A stretch of DNA of 64,000 nt from Chiridota heheva (GCA_020152595.1 JAIGNY010004486.1:100001-164000), one strand, 5' to 3'; shown: positions 22,384 through 34,779, numbered from the stretch's first letter. Program-made: numbers and translations. The notes: generated by a model from the sequence alone, not told the origin.

Positions 22384-25318
22384 GCAATCGACAGAATCTT
22401 CAACCGGGTGTCTTTTTATGACGTCATAGCAGAGTAGACGCTTTTAGAACAATGACGTAATTTATTCACATTCTTATAATACTCGAACAATGACGGAATG
22501 AACAGATTGGTTAAACTTGAACGTATTCTGACATGTGAGGCATGTTTTAGGGATTTTTCTAAAAGCATTTATTTCCTGAAGTATAAGTGACAAATGCAAA
22601 GAACATTGATCGAATTTTATCCTGACTTTTACAACGTAAAATTTGAATTAAAATTACCCTACATAACTTGGTCTCACTCAAGTCTTTACGCTGAGTGATA
22701 ACGTTAGGACTATGCCTACAGTATGTGGGCCAGTTGAGCGAAAGGACCAGTTCCAATGAAAACGTTCACAAAAATTCCGTGTTTATAGAAAAATGACTAA
22801 TACCATCGAAAATTGGTAAAACCTATTGCTTTTCACCTATAACAAGCATCAATATTGTTTTTATTGAACTCTTTCAAAAATTGTAATGCTATTTGTGAGG
22901 AGGAACTTTATAGCCATAGTTTGCCATGTTGTCTGTTCAGTATCTTTAAAATTATCAATTATATTCTTTGCCAATAGTTTTTGTTTATAACAGGAAGAAC
23001 TCCAAACATGTTTTCTGTCTACCAGTGTAATTTTGATTTGATTTTGGTATTGTTTCATGATTTTATTAAAAGTTTAAAATTTTTAGTCATGGGACTAGTT
23101 CCACTAAAATTTTAGTTCCAAAATGTGTCAAATGGAATGTTATGTCGTGCTCGCAGAGATTGGTGGAATTTGTTGTTTACATACACCATTATTCTAGTCT
23201 TACCTTAAGGCATCAAGGGTTAATGAACTTACTTCAGAAATACATGTTAAGCCCTACCTACGAAGCCTAGAGGTCAGGCAAATATATTGGTGATCAAATG
23301 AATGTTGGCTATCTTTTTGATCAAAATTGAAAGAAAATAACATGAAATGCTTTGAATATACAAAAGAATTCATGGAAAATCTAATTTCAAATTGTTCTGC
23401 ATTCCTAAAAACTAAAAATATGGGACACTTTAGGAATTATGAAATAAAAAAACATGTTTCCTTGGAACTGGTCCACATACCGTTTGGTATCAGCAAAAAA
23501 TAAGTAAACAAAAATCAGCAAAAAATGAATAAAATAAAATAAAGTAGCCCAGCTCTAGCGCCGTTATGCTAATTTCGAACACTAAATCAAGGTGCGTATA
23601 CTTTATATGTGGTTCAGTGCATATTGCTGAATCTCATTTGGTGGAAGGTCTAAGGAGGGTCTGCCCACTCTTAGGCCTGCCCTTATCACTCGTAGGCCTG
23701 CCCTTACCACTCTTAGGCCTGCCCTTACCACTCTTTAGGGCAGCTGCCTTTACTACTCTTGAGGGCCTACCTTTACCACCATTAAGGGCCTGCCCTTACC
23801 ACTCTTAAGGGCAGAAGCATTTAAGGGCACATCAATTAATTACAACTGTTGTCATCCACTGCTGGGGAATTGAATTTCAAATTTGCAATTTAAAACTGGA
23901 GGCTTTTAAAAGAGAATTGATATTGGTATGGGCTAAGGTAAAGCGCCTGATTTTCGTAGTTAACAATATCCCCTTAAAATGAAAGGTAGGGAAGTTTTGG
24001 TATAATGCACAGGGGTGTACCGTACCAATAAGCTTTTCCCCTTTTTGGATAAGATTTGCAAGTGATAGGCTACAACCAACTGAGGCTGTGTTCAATATGG
24101 CTTTCCATTAAAAAGGAATGACATTTGACATTAATTGATTTGCCTGTAACTTCATAGTCATCCCCCTTCGCTTGACGAATCGCAACAGTAGGCGGTCTAG
24201 ACTTATATGAGAAATTATATCAGTAGGGTTCGGGATGTCATTATTGCGTGCGTATATATTAATGACCAGTTTGCCGCTGAAAACAAATTGCAGTTTACTG
24301 ATACAGCCAGTTTAAAATAAGTCTCCCTTAGTGTCAAAGTTAAAATCCCTACGTTTACTTGTGTTTGCCTATTCGTGCAAAAAATTGTTGCAACTTTGGT
24401 GAAAATTAATGTGAAAATTAATGTGGGGTGATTCTATCAAAAATCAATCCTTCTTATAGTGTCATACAAGGGCTTGAAAGTTCCAAGTTGTTGAAGGGAA
24501 GTAGGTTAACCAAGTACTCAAGGACTATCTGAGGTCTAACGTTAACCTATTCTTAGGTTAACAGAGTTAATTTAGCATTTGTGGCTGAAGTTTAAATCCT
24601 TGCAAATCATCTTCCATTGAAGGAAATGTTATGGGATATAATTTTATTGGGAGTAGGCCTAGGCCTACAATCTTGGACAAAACTGCTGAAACACTTCAGC
24701 TTTTTGAGAACTTTATATGTTATAGTGTTATGTTTCTTTAATATTTTTCCGAGAATTGTAACCCCCTATCCCCCCTTTCAATGTTGAATTTATTCCTTCC
24801 TTAATGTCATTTCCAGAAAAAATAGTTACAATAGCCAACATTGAATGGGGAGGGGGAGGGGAGAGGAGGACACTTATTATAGTGAGTTAGGGGAGGGGGA
24901 CACTGACGGAGTTAATGAAATTATTAGAATGTCCTTATGTACAACACCTCTTCATTTCAGCCTAAAAAAGGGGGCCAAAACCGCTGGTGACCCCCTATCG
25001 AAAGTATTCTCATCCGAGAGATATTAGATGGTACTTTTTGAAAAACCTCACAAAATATCCCAAATCTATAACATTCTGGTACAAAAAGGACCCCGAACTT
25101 GACTCTTTCATCATAGCTTTTAATATTGAGAATAATTAGTTCCGTTCTACACAGTAATTCACCTCCCATAGTCGTCTAGCAATTGACCACAGATCCACGA
25201 GTCTTCATTCTGTCATTGTTCAATATTACGTCATTTAAAAAATACGTCATCGTTCTGAAAACGTCAATTCTGCTATGACGTCATAAAAAGACACCCGCTT
25301 AAAGATTCTGTCGACTGC
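22384..25318. mobile_element. Element 1: TIR element with Mutator-like ends, 2.9 kb
   Basis: The left end reads GCAATCGACAGAATCTTCAA, then ccgggtgtctttttatgacg. The right end is the inverted form, ending with tctgtcgactgc at 25318. The inverted similarity of the two ends extends about 120 bp. The right ~760 bp (24560-25318) match, inverted, the left part of element 2 (26156-26925), and further blocks around 24440-24530 match around 27170-27250. No transposase frame is visible, so the copy is non-autonomous or decayed. The 9-bp flanks (22375-22383 and 25319-25327) do not match each other, so the ends may come from a rearranged or composite insertion. Confidence 0.7.
23650..23825. repeat. ~21-bp minisatellite inside element 1
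   Basis: About seven units of the form taggcctgcccttaccactc, with the last few reading gggcctgcccttaccac. The plus-strand frame through it encodes a repeated LLGLPLPL-type peptide, an artefact of the repeat. Confidence 0.85.
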
Positions 25319-25799
25319 CATCTGCTCTGTGTTAATCAAAGTGGAAAGCTAAAAAGAGCCTGGAATTTCATGGACTTAATCAAGTTCTCCTCTTGTCAAA
25401 ACAGTTTGTTGAGTTGTAAACATGAAATTTGCTCAAGGAAAAGAATATGAAGAAGATTAATGTGATCAGAGCAAGAATTTGATACTTCAGAGTTTGAATA
25501 GTTAAGTTTGGACACTTAGCTAGGCTATAGTGTTGTGTTTCCCACTACCAGTTGCACTAATATTCCAAGTTCTTTGGTGCTCAATGTGATAATCAAGCCG
25601 AAGGTAAGGCTGAAAGAGCTAGTAAGCCTGAGATTGATACATACGGTGGAAAGGTGGTGTGGGCGGTTATAAATTATCGAATGTTGGCATTAGGGTCATT
25701 GATATCACAATTTTAAAATCGATATTGGACACATCGGGTTATACTATTGTCGGTACACACCGGTATGCCTGCCGCCTAGTGTTTAACGACAAGGGCTCA

Positions 25800-26146
25800 A
25801 AACTATTCAACAATGAAAACATCATGATCAATCTTTAATTGCAGGGATGCAGTAGAATAAAGTAGTCAATAGCTTGTTTTAAAGCCAGCAAAAGATGTTA
25901 AGGAAGGGCTCGGTAAACAGCGGTAAGTGCAAAAGTTTAACTTCGTGAGCAAGAATAGGAGCAAATTCTGTATATCTCTGAGAAACTTGTCAAATGATCA
26001 TTTTATTGCAGAAATCAGTGATGTCTGGGCCAAAATATGACAGAAATCTTTCATTCAACATTATGATCAATCTTTAAATGCAGGAATGCAGTAGAATAAA
26101 AATGTCAATAGTTTGTTTTAAACCCAGCGATAGATGTTAAGGAGGG
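25800..26146 (+). repeat. ~243-bp satellite, left portion
   Basis: Two units with the markers gcagggatgcagtagaataa, cccagcgatagatgttaa, aataggagcaaattctgta and aatgatcattttattgcag. Unit starts lie about 240 bp apart. The array is interrupted at 26155 by element 2 and resumes at 27618. Confidence 0.85.
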
Positions 26147-27626
26147 GTACAGTAGGCAGTCGACAGAATCTTCAGCCGGGTGTCTTTTTATGACATCATA
26201 GCAGAGTAGACGCTTTTAGAACAATGACGTAATTTTTTTTAAATTCTCGAACAATGACAGAATGACCACTCGCGCGGCTTGTAAACACACGTGGGTCTGT
26301 GGTCAATTGAGAGACGACTACAGGAAGTGATATGAATTAGTGTAAAACGGAACTAATTATTCTCAATATTGAAAGCGATGATGCAAGAGTCAAGTTCGGG
26401 GTCCTTTTTGTACCAGAATGTTATAGATTTGGGATATTTTGTGATGTTTTTTAAAAAGTACCATCTAATATCTCTCGGATGAGGGTACTTTCGGTAGGGT
26501 TTTGATCTTCTTTTTTTTAGGCCGATGTGAAGAGGTGTTGTAAGGACATTTTAATAATTTCATTGATGCCGTCAGTGTCCCCCTCCCCTAACTCACTATA
26601 ATAATTGTCCTCCCCCCTCCCCATTCAATATTGGCTATTGTTACTGCTTTCCCTGGAAATTTACGTTAAGAAATAAATAAATTTAACATTGAAAGGGAGG
26701 ATAGGGGGTTACAATTCTCTGAAAAATATTAAAGAAACATAACAATATAACATATGAAGTTCTCAAAAAGCTGAAGTGTTCCAGCCGTTTTGTCCAAGAT
26801 TGTAGGCCTAGGCCTACTCCCAATAAAAAATATATCCCATAATATTTCCTTCAACTTATGATGATCTGCAAGAATTTAAACTGCAGTCATAAATGCTAAA
26901 TTAACCCTGTTCACGGTAGGTAAGGAAGTTTTGGCATTTTACAGAACCCCCCACCCAAATCCTATCACGGACCCCCTTCTCCTGAATCCCAAATCCTATC
27001 ATCCCCCCTGAATCCCAATTCAGTTCCCCCACCCTCACCCAAATCACGAACTACCCTAAATACCAAAACCATATGTCACTGACCCCCATTCACCCCCACC
27101 CCGTGGGGTGGGGACTAATTATTAAGTATAGGGGCTAATTATTAAGTATAGCCTAATCTTAAACCCCAGATAGTCTAGCTAGGCCATTTTACTTCCATTC
27201 AACAACTTGGAAGTTCCAAGCACTTGTATGACACCTGATGAAATCACTCTACCTATTCAGTGCTGTCATGCAAAATAAATAACACACTTTCCATTTAATA
27301 GTACCTCAGACTCCATAACAAACGCTATTTAGAATTAGCTATCAGTCATAGTTGTATAGTAAGCTTGCTGCCTATTGGCCAACGCTAGTGTTACTGCTGT
27401 TAACGTGCGTGGGACCCGGGAAACAAACATTCAGATATTAACAAAGTAAAAAGTTTCAGAATATCCGCGGGAAATTCACAAAAACTTTAATCAGGTGATG
27501 TACAAGACGGTGTGCGCAGAATTCAGTATGACATCGCTCTGTGTAAGCTGCCGTAACAAGAAATGACGTCAAAACGACGTCATAAAAAGACACCCGGTGA
27601 AAGATTCTGTCGATTGCGTACGGTAG
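26147..27626. mobile_element. Element 2: Mutator-like TIR element with 9-bp target duplication
   Basis: The element spans 26156-27617. Its left end is GCAGTCGACAGAATCTTCAG and its right end is the inverse, ending tctgtcgattgc. It sits inside a satellite unit. The flanks are gtacagtag (26147-26155) and gtacggtag (27618-27626), a 9-bp direct duplication with one mismatch, and the uninterrupted satellite consensus at about 31267 reads gtacggtaaa. Long imperfect TIRs plus a 9-bp duplication are the signature of the Mutator (MULE) superfamily. No transposase is encoded. The TIR contains TGACGTCA-like motifs. Interior sequence is shared, inverted, with element 1. Confidence 0.8.
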
Positions 27627-30600
27627 ACAGCGGTACTGCAAAAGTTTAACTTCTTGAGCAAGAATAGGTGCAAATTCTGTATATCTCTGAAAAACTTGTC
27701 AAATGATCATTTTATTGAAGATATCAGTGATTTAAGTGATAGCTGGGCACAAATTTGACAAAAAATTTGTATTCAACATTGAAAACATGATCAATCTTTA
27801 AATGCAGGGGTGCAATAGAATAATGTAGTCAATAGTTTGTTTTAAACTCAGCAATAGATGTTAAAGAATAGCTTGGTAAATAGCAACAAAAGTTTCATTT
27901 CTTGCGGGAGAATAGGTGCAAATTCTGTATTCTTTAACAAACTTTTCATGATCATTTTATTGCAGAAATCTTAATTCAGTGACGTCTGCGCTAAAATGTT
28001 ACAGAAATCTTTCATTCAACATTAAAAACATCATAATCAATCTTTAAATGCAGGGATGCAGTAGAATAGATTAGTCAATAGTTTGTTTTAAACCCAGCGA
28101 TAGATCTTAAGGAAGGGCTCAGTAAACAGCGGTACTGCGGAGTTTCAATTCTTGAGCAAGAATAGGTGCAAATTCTGTACATCTCTGAGAAACTTGGTTA
28201 ATGATCTCTTTATTGCTGAAGTTTTAAAATCAGTGTTGTGTGGGCCAAAATCTGACAGATATCTTTCATTCAAGAATGAAAACATGAAGATCAATCTTTA
28301 AATGCAGGGATGCAGTAGAAAAAGTAGTCAGTAATTCCACTTCTTGAGCGAGAATAGGTGCAAATTCTGTATTCTCTAAGAAACTTGTCAAATGATCATT
28401 TTAGTGCAGAATTCTTTAAACCAGTGAGGTCTGGACCAAACTTTGGTATGTTTTGAACCAAGCGATAGATGTTGAGGAAAACACACCAAAAAGTTTGCAA
28501 TTGTTCATCTTGTTGAATAACAAGTTGAAATGTCCCAGAAAATTGATCAAATTCTCAAGTTGCAAACTCATCTGTTTTGAAAACTGTTGTTTACAATAAT
28601 TAATCTGTTGTGAAATATTCCTTCCCATTTCAGATGGTCTTAAAAGGACTGCTTGACCAGACATTGAAATAGGTTGGACGCTTGCCATCGCAGTATTGGA
28701 CAAATCAAGATTTGTGCTGCAGATGGCCGAATCAGAAGACAATAAGAGGTTGGAATCATGTTTTGTAATCTCTAAATGCAGGAATGCAGTAGAATAAAGT
28801 AGTTAATAGTTTGTTTTAAACCCAGCTATAGATGTTAAGGAAAACAATAAAAAGTATGTAATTGTTCATCTTGTTGAAAAAAATTGAAATGTCACAGGAA
28901 ATTGATCAAATTCTCAAGTTGCAAACACGTCTTTTTTGAAAACTGTTGTGTATACAATAATTATTCTGGTGTGAAATATTCCTTCTATTTCAGATGGTCT
29001 TATAAGGACTGCTTGACCAAACATTGAAATAGGTTGGAGGCTTGCCATCGCAGTATTGGACCAATCAACATTTGTGTTGCAGATGGCCGAATCAGAAGAC
29101 AATAAGAGGTTGGAATCATGTTCTGCAATCTTTAAATGCAGGGATGCAGTAGAATAAAGTAGTCAATAGTTAGTTTTAAACCCAGCGATAGATGTTAAGG
29201 AAGGGTACGCTAAACAGTGGTACTGCAAAAGTTTTTCTTCTTGAGCAAGAATAGGTGCAAATTCTGTATATCTCTGAGAAACTTGTCAAATGATCATTTT
29301 ATTGCAGAAATCAGTGATGTCTGGGCCAAAATTTGACAGAAAACTTTTATTTTTTCTTTGTTTCATATCCGGCGATAGATGTTAATGAAGGGCTTACCTC
29401 AACCAAACTTGACAGAATTTTTCATTCAACATTAAAAACATCATGATGAATCTTTAAATGCAGGAATGCAGTAGAATAAATTAGTTAATAGTTTGTTTTA
29501 AACCCAGCGATAGATGTTTAGAAAGGGTGCAATAAACAGCGGTACTGCAAAAGTTTAATTTTTTCGGTGAGAATAGGTGCAAATTCTGTATATCTCTGAG
29601 AAACTTGTCATGATAATTTCATTATTGAAATTAGTGATGTCTGTGCCAAACTTTAGCAAAATATTTTCATTCAACACTGAAAACATGAAGAAACTTTAAA
29701 TCAGGGATCATTTTTCCAGCGATAAATAAATGCAGGGATGCAGCAAATTAGAATAGAAACTTTCAAATGATCATTTTATTCAATAGTGATTGTTTTAAAA
29801 AATTTTTTCATATTAGCGATAGATGTTAATGAAGGGCCTAGTAAACAAACTTGCAGAATTTTTCATTCAACATTAAAAACATCATGATGAATTTTAATTA
29901 ATTGAATGAATTAGTTAATAGTTTGTTTGCAAATTCTGATAGATTTAGGAAGGGTGAAACTACTGCAAAAGTTTAATGAATAGGTGCAAATTCTTTATAT
30001 CCTGAGAAAAAGATAATTTTATTATTAAAATTAGTGATGTCTGCCAAAATTTGCAAAAATCTTTCATTCAACACTGAAAACATGAAGATCAATCTTTAAA
30101 TGCAGGGATGCAGTAGAATAAAGTAGTTAATAGTTTGTTTTAAATCCAGCGATAGATCTTAAGGAAGGGCTCAGTAAACAGCGGAACAACAAAAATTCCA
30201 CTTGAGCGAGAATAGGTGCAAATTATGTATATCTCTGAGAAACTTGTCAAATGATCATTTTATTGCAGAAATCAGTGATGTCTGGGCCAAAATTTGTTAA
30301 AAAACTTTCATTTTTTCATTGTTTTATATCTGGCGATAGATGTTAATGAAGGGCTTACCTTAACCAAACTTGACAGAATTTTTCATTCAATTATTAAAAA
30401 CATCATGATGAATCTTTAAATGCAGGAATGCAGTAGAATGAATTAGTTAATAGTTTGTTTTAAACCCAGCGATAGATGTTTAGGAAGGGTGCAATAAACA
30501 GCGGTACTGCAAAAGTTTAATTTTTTCGGCGAGAATAGGTGCAAATTCTGTATATCTCTGAGAAACTTGTTATGATAATTTTATTATTGAAATTAGTGAT

Positions 30601-31660
30601 GTCTGTGCCAGACTTTAGCAAAAATCTTTCATTCAACACTGAAAACATCATGATCATTCTTTAAATAAATGCAGGGATGCAGTAGAATAGATTAGTCAAT
30701 AGTTTGTTTTAAACTTAGCGATAGATGTTAAGGAAGGGTTCAGTAAACAGCGGAACAACAAAAATTACTTGAGCGAGAATAGTTTTAATATATTGAAACT
30801 TGTCAAATGATCATTTTATTGCAGAAATCAGTGATCTCTAAGAAACTTGGAAAACTTTATTTTTCATTGTTTCAAAGTCTTAAAATTAGATGTTAATGTG
30901 GGCCTTAAAAACTGACAGATATCTTTCATTCAACAATGAAAACATAAAGATCAATCTTTAAATGTAGGGATGCAGTAAAATAAAGTAGTCAATAGTTTGT
31001 TTGAAATCCAGCGATATATGTTAAGGAAGGGCTCGGTAAACAGCGGAACAACAAAAATTCCACTTAAGCGAGAATAGGTGCAAATTCTGCTAATGATCAG
31101 ACTTTTTGATAATTTTATTATTGAAATCAGTAATGTCTGGGCCAAAATTTGAGAGAAATCTTTCATTCAACATTGAAAACATCATGATCAATCTTTAATT
31201 GCAGGGATGCAGTAAAATAAAAATTTCATTAGTTTGTTTTAAATCCAGCAATAGATGTTAAGAAAGGGTACGGTAAACAGCGGTAAGTGCAAAAGTTTAA
31301 CTTCTTTAGCGAGAATAGGTGCAAATTCTGTATATCTCTGAGAAACTTGTCATGATCATTATATTATTGAAATAAGTGATGTCTGTGCCAAAATTTAGCA
31401 AAAATCTTTTATTCAACATTGAAAACATGATCAATCTTTAAATGCAGGGATGCAGTAGAATAAAGTAGTCAAAAGTTTATTTCAAACCCAGCGATAGATG
31501 TTAAAGAACGGCTCGGTAAACAACAGTACTGCTTCTTGAGCGATAATAAATGCAAATTCTGTATTCTCTGAGAAACTTGTTATGATCATTTTATTGTGGA
31601 AATTTTGAAATCAGTGATGTCTGGGCCAAACTTTGACAGAAATCTTTCATTCAACATGGA
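27627..31660 (+). repeat. ~243-bp satellite, main block
   Basis: The marker gcagggatgcagtagaata recurs at about 27805, 28048, 28305, 28782, 29141, 29458, 30102, 30424, 30672, 30965, 31202 and 31447. The basic step is about 243 bp, and some units are longer because of inserts or partial duplications. Units are 75-90 percent alike by eye and several are scrambled (29680-30060). Together with 25.8-26.1 kb there are roughly 14 units. Confidence 0.85.
28455..29155 (+). repeat. Two ~362-bp satellite variants carrying a coding-like insert
   Basis: Two adjacent long units (phrases at about 28461 and 28823) each contain acceptor-like sequence (ttccttcccatttcag at 28633; ttccttctatttcag at 28993) followed by a conserved open stretch. 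In one frame, after a TGA, it reads PDIEIGWTLAIAVLDKSRFV, then LQMAESEDNKRLES. The second copy differs at a few residues. A third, divergent copy is at 31662. No family recognised. It could be a captured exon amplified with the satellite. Confidence 0.5.
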
Positions 31661-31661
31661 C

Positions 31662-31893
31662 TGCTTGACCAGACATTGCACAGGGTTGGACGTTTGCGAT
31701 CGCAGTATTGATTCCAAATTGTTTGACATCATTGAGAAGCCTGGTCACCCCCCTGATGAACAAATACCGACTGGAGCAAAATACTCCCGTATCCAAAGCT
31801 TGCCATCCCCCACCCTCTTTGACGGATTTAAGTCTTATTGATTTAGTGTGCATAATTGTTGCCTTGCGGGTACAGTTAATTCGGGATTGCTAA
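31662..31893 (+). pseudogene. Third copy of the satellite-embedded coding-like segment
   Basis: At the right edge of the satellite, the phrase ggactgcttgaccagacatt is followed by an open frame beginning PDIAQGWTFAIAVLIPNCLT. The first residues match the copies at 28.66 and 29.02 kb. The frame continues past the repeat as SLRSLVTPLMNKYRLEQNTP to a stop at about 31893, so this copy may be closest to the source sequence. Product unknown. Confidence 0.35.
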
Positions 31894-32880
31894 TTAAAAT
31901 TTAATATAGAATGAACAAATACATCTTAAATGTTGAATTTTTTGACATTAATGAAAAGGCTTCTACAATGCAACCCCTCCCCCTTTCCCCTTCCTCCCGT
32001 TTTCAAGGATTTAAGCCGCATTGATCTAGAGTGTACAACTGTGCCATTGTGGGTACAGCTAATTAGGGGTAGTTAATTAAAATCAAGTATAGAATTTTCT
32101 ACATAAATCGAAAGGTCTTACAAACTTAACATTCTTACAAGGTTTAGTTTCTTACAAGGTTAGCTTTCTTACAAGCTATAGTTTCTTACAACATTACAAG
32201 CTGAAGTTTGTTACAAGTTGAAGTTTCTTATAAGTTGGAATTGATGCTGTGGTGTACCTGCCTGGTATACCTGTCCACCTTTAACAACTTCAAGACTTAA
32301 CCCAGAAATAATAGAAATGGTGGTGTAACTTTCATATGGTGAACCTGAAGCAAGCTGGTCCATGGACATGCAGTGGCCTAGCTACGAGGAGGTGCACAGG
32401 GCCTGGGCCCAAAACCTCAAATGTTGTTTAATTTTGATTCTTATCTCAAGACTTGCATAAGACTCTTTAAAATTGTAAGATATATTCCCTAAGTTAAGGA
32501 AATATTCCCTTGAATTTTGATTTTGATTTACATGATAGAGGACTATTAAAGAAACAATGTGGTGTAAAAATCATGTTGATATTCCGCTTTGGAATTATTG
32601 CCTTTTAAAGGTATCATCAGTCTGACCTCACAGGGTACAATGTAACAATTCTTATGTATTTCTAAAAATAAATATAAAAAAATCTTCTGATACGTATAGA
32701 GTGTAAGGTGCATGATCAGTGTGTAGGCCTACTTCCTTGAAAATTATTTTCCTAAAATTACTGCAAGCATTGTTTTGTTAATTTTAAAGATATGCACTTT
32801 ATTAGAAAAGCAACATGATTTTCACACCAAAATTGAAAATTTACAGGAATATTCCTTGAACAATCCATTCCCTGCAAAAA
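31894..32880. other. Non-coding stretch with degenerate short repeats
   Basis: A run of about six degenerate units of the type tttcttacaagnt occupies 32130-32240. Blocks at 31840-31900 and 32010-32080 are similar to each other (gtgtgcataattgt, gggtacagttaatt and their variants). No gene recognised. Confidence 0.5.
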
Positions 32881-32887
32881 AAAATAG

Positions 32888-33345
32888 TCACAGTGAATAT
32901 ATTGTTGGAGGGAAAAGTAATACTCCGGGCTTAGTTACAGTGAATATATTGTTGGAGGGAAAGGTAATACTCTGGGCTTTATCGCAAGCTTTTTTGGCTT
33001 TAAAAAGCATTGGGGTAGTTGCCAAAGGACAAGATGTTGCTGAAAGAGGCAGGGAGGTGGTTAACGATGTCCTTTTTCGCAGTGAGAAGGTTACCATTCC
33101 ATGGGAGATGGGAGACTTGCCCACCCTGGCATGGAAGTTGTTAACCATTCTCCAAATCTTCTTAGTAGGGGTGTTGGTGGTGAGAGAAGAGATGAAGTTG
33201 TTCCAAGTGTTGGTTGTACTGTCCTTGATAGAGCGCCTGGCTTTGGCATGGCTGATGCGAAAGAGGTGAGGTTGTGGGTGGTCGGGTTAGTTTTGAAGTT
33301 CCTGAGGGCCCTTTTCCTGTTCTTAATGGTGGTTTTGCAGTCATG
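32888..33345 (-). pseudogene. Jockey-like LINE ORF2, endonuclease-RT linker
   Basis: In one frame the minus strand reads AKARRSIKDSTTNTWNNFIS, then SLTTNTPTKKIWRMVNNFHA (about 33240-33120). This matches the linker between endonuclease and RT in jockey-type ORF2 proteins (AKAKRTIR...W...TPTKKVW...). The recognisable sequence fades at about 32890 beside a duplicated ~45-bp phrase (agtgaatatattgttggagg at 32893 and 32939). Frameshifts separate this from the endonuclease segment upstream. Confidence 0.75.
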
Positions 33346-33368
33346 AGTGAACTAGGGGTTGGGGGTGG

Positions 33369-34779
33369 TTAGGGAATGGAGCAGGTGGCGATGTTGATAA
33401 GGATGTTACTGAAGTTTGACATAGGTTCCTCACCCTTAAGGAGATGGGGGGGGGAGGTGCAAGTTGAAGAGGGTTTCGAAAAGGGGCCAGTCTGCCTTCT
33501 CGAGGTTCCAAGTAGGGGTGTGGTCTGTGGGGGTTTGAAGGTTAGAGTGAATAAGAAGAGGGTAATGGTTATTTCACAGAGATCAGTAGTGACCTTCCAG
33601 CTACAATCAAGGAAGAGGTTGGAGGAACAGATAGACAGGTCAATACAGGTGAGGGAGCCTGTGGCAGGGTGAAGATAGGTCGGGGAGTTAGTGTTGAGCA
33701 AGGAGAGGCTGTGCTGTCGAAGAGTGTTTTTGATGAGCTTGTCTCTGGGGGTGGTGGTATTGGAGCCCCACTGGGGGTTGTGGGCGTTGAAGTCACCAGG
33801 ATGAAGGGGAGGGGAGCTGAGAGATGAGGTTGTTAAGGCTGGCTGGCTGAACGTTGGCATTGGGGAGGGGAGATAGATATTGCAAAGAGTGAAGGTTTTG
33901 TGGACGAAGATAGACATACAGATGTCCTGAAGGTCATTAGTCAAGGCACTGCTTAAAAATTTGGCCTGCAACTTTGAAGCAACAAATTAACCACATCATT
34001 CCACAAGATTGCATGCCAGCATTGATTACAGTTACTACAAAGGATTACCATTATATTCAGAAGTTTTTGATAACAATTTTTTTAAATGTTATTTATTAGT
34101 AAGGGTACTGCTTAAAAATTTGGCCTATAATTTTGAAGCAACAAATTAACCACATGATTCCACAAGATTAACTTTGCATTATAACATTGAAGTATTAATA
34201 CTTCTATGCTCATGGTTTATTTCACCTTTCCTAGTAGCAAAGACAAACAATGCCAGCATTGATTACGATTACTACTTATATTACAAAGGATTGCCATTAT
34301 ATTCAGATGTGTGTCACTAAAAATACCATGTAAACACCAGTGGGAGTAGTTGTTATCTTGAAGGAGCCTTGGAGAGGTGAAACTGTATACAGTTTGGTGG
34401 TTTGGGAAACAAACAAAATATATAACTCTCTTCGACCGGCCCTGCTCCATTCGAGGGCAGGTTGAGATATTCTTCGTTTTAAGTGGAGCCATTTCTAATG
34501 GTCGGTGTTCACATGAACAGGGCTGTGTGGGATATCGTGTCTAACAAGAATGGAGATGCCCCCTTAGGCCCTGTCGGCGTCTACTTGATGTTTGTGATAG
34601 CAAGCGAAGTTGTTGAGGGAATAATGGTCAGTGGTTTTCAAGGTTTCTTGTAGGCAGAAGACAACCGAGTTAAAGGTGGTGGCCAGTAGGTTAAATACTT
34701 CAGAATTGGCCTTAAGGCTCCTGATGTTCCATTGTAAAATGATGTGAGTGTTATTGTAATTGTTTGTATTGCACGCCAA
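33369..34779 (-). pseudogene. Jockey-like LINE ORF2, endonuclease domain, interrupted
   Basis: ORF2 begins near 34779 with a Met followed by HIILQWNIRSLKAN and CLQET, the first endonuclease blocks (Asn and catalytic Glu). GGISILVRHDIPHSPV follows at about 34560-34510. The domain resumes at about 33930 as LQDICMSIFVHKTFTLCNIY, then PGDFNAHNPQWGS (Asp/Asn block) and LTCIDLSI. The endonuclease nicks target DNA during target-primed reverse transcription. The domain is split by a 564-bp insertion at 33936-34499; excising it joins the flanking codons in frame. A further frameshift near 33560 displaces the SDH block. Confidence 0.85.
33932..34503. mobile_element. 564-bp TIR element inserted in the LINE endonuclease, 4-bp duplication
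   Basis: The insert is 33936-34499, flanked by ggtc on both sides (33932-33935 and 34500-34503). Its ends are imperfect inverted repeats: attagtcaaggcactgctta at the left and, reverse-complemented, attagaaatggctccactta at the right. The left ~130 bp recur from about 34098 (actgcttaaaaatttggcct...) and the phrase gccagcattgattac occurs twice, so the element is internally duplicated. No protein is encoded. Superfamily not assigned. Confidence 0.75.
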
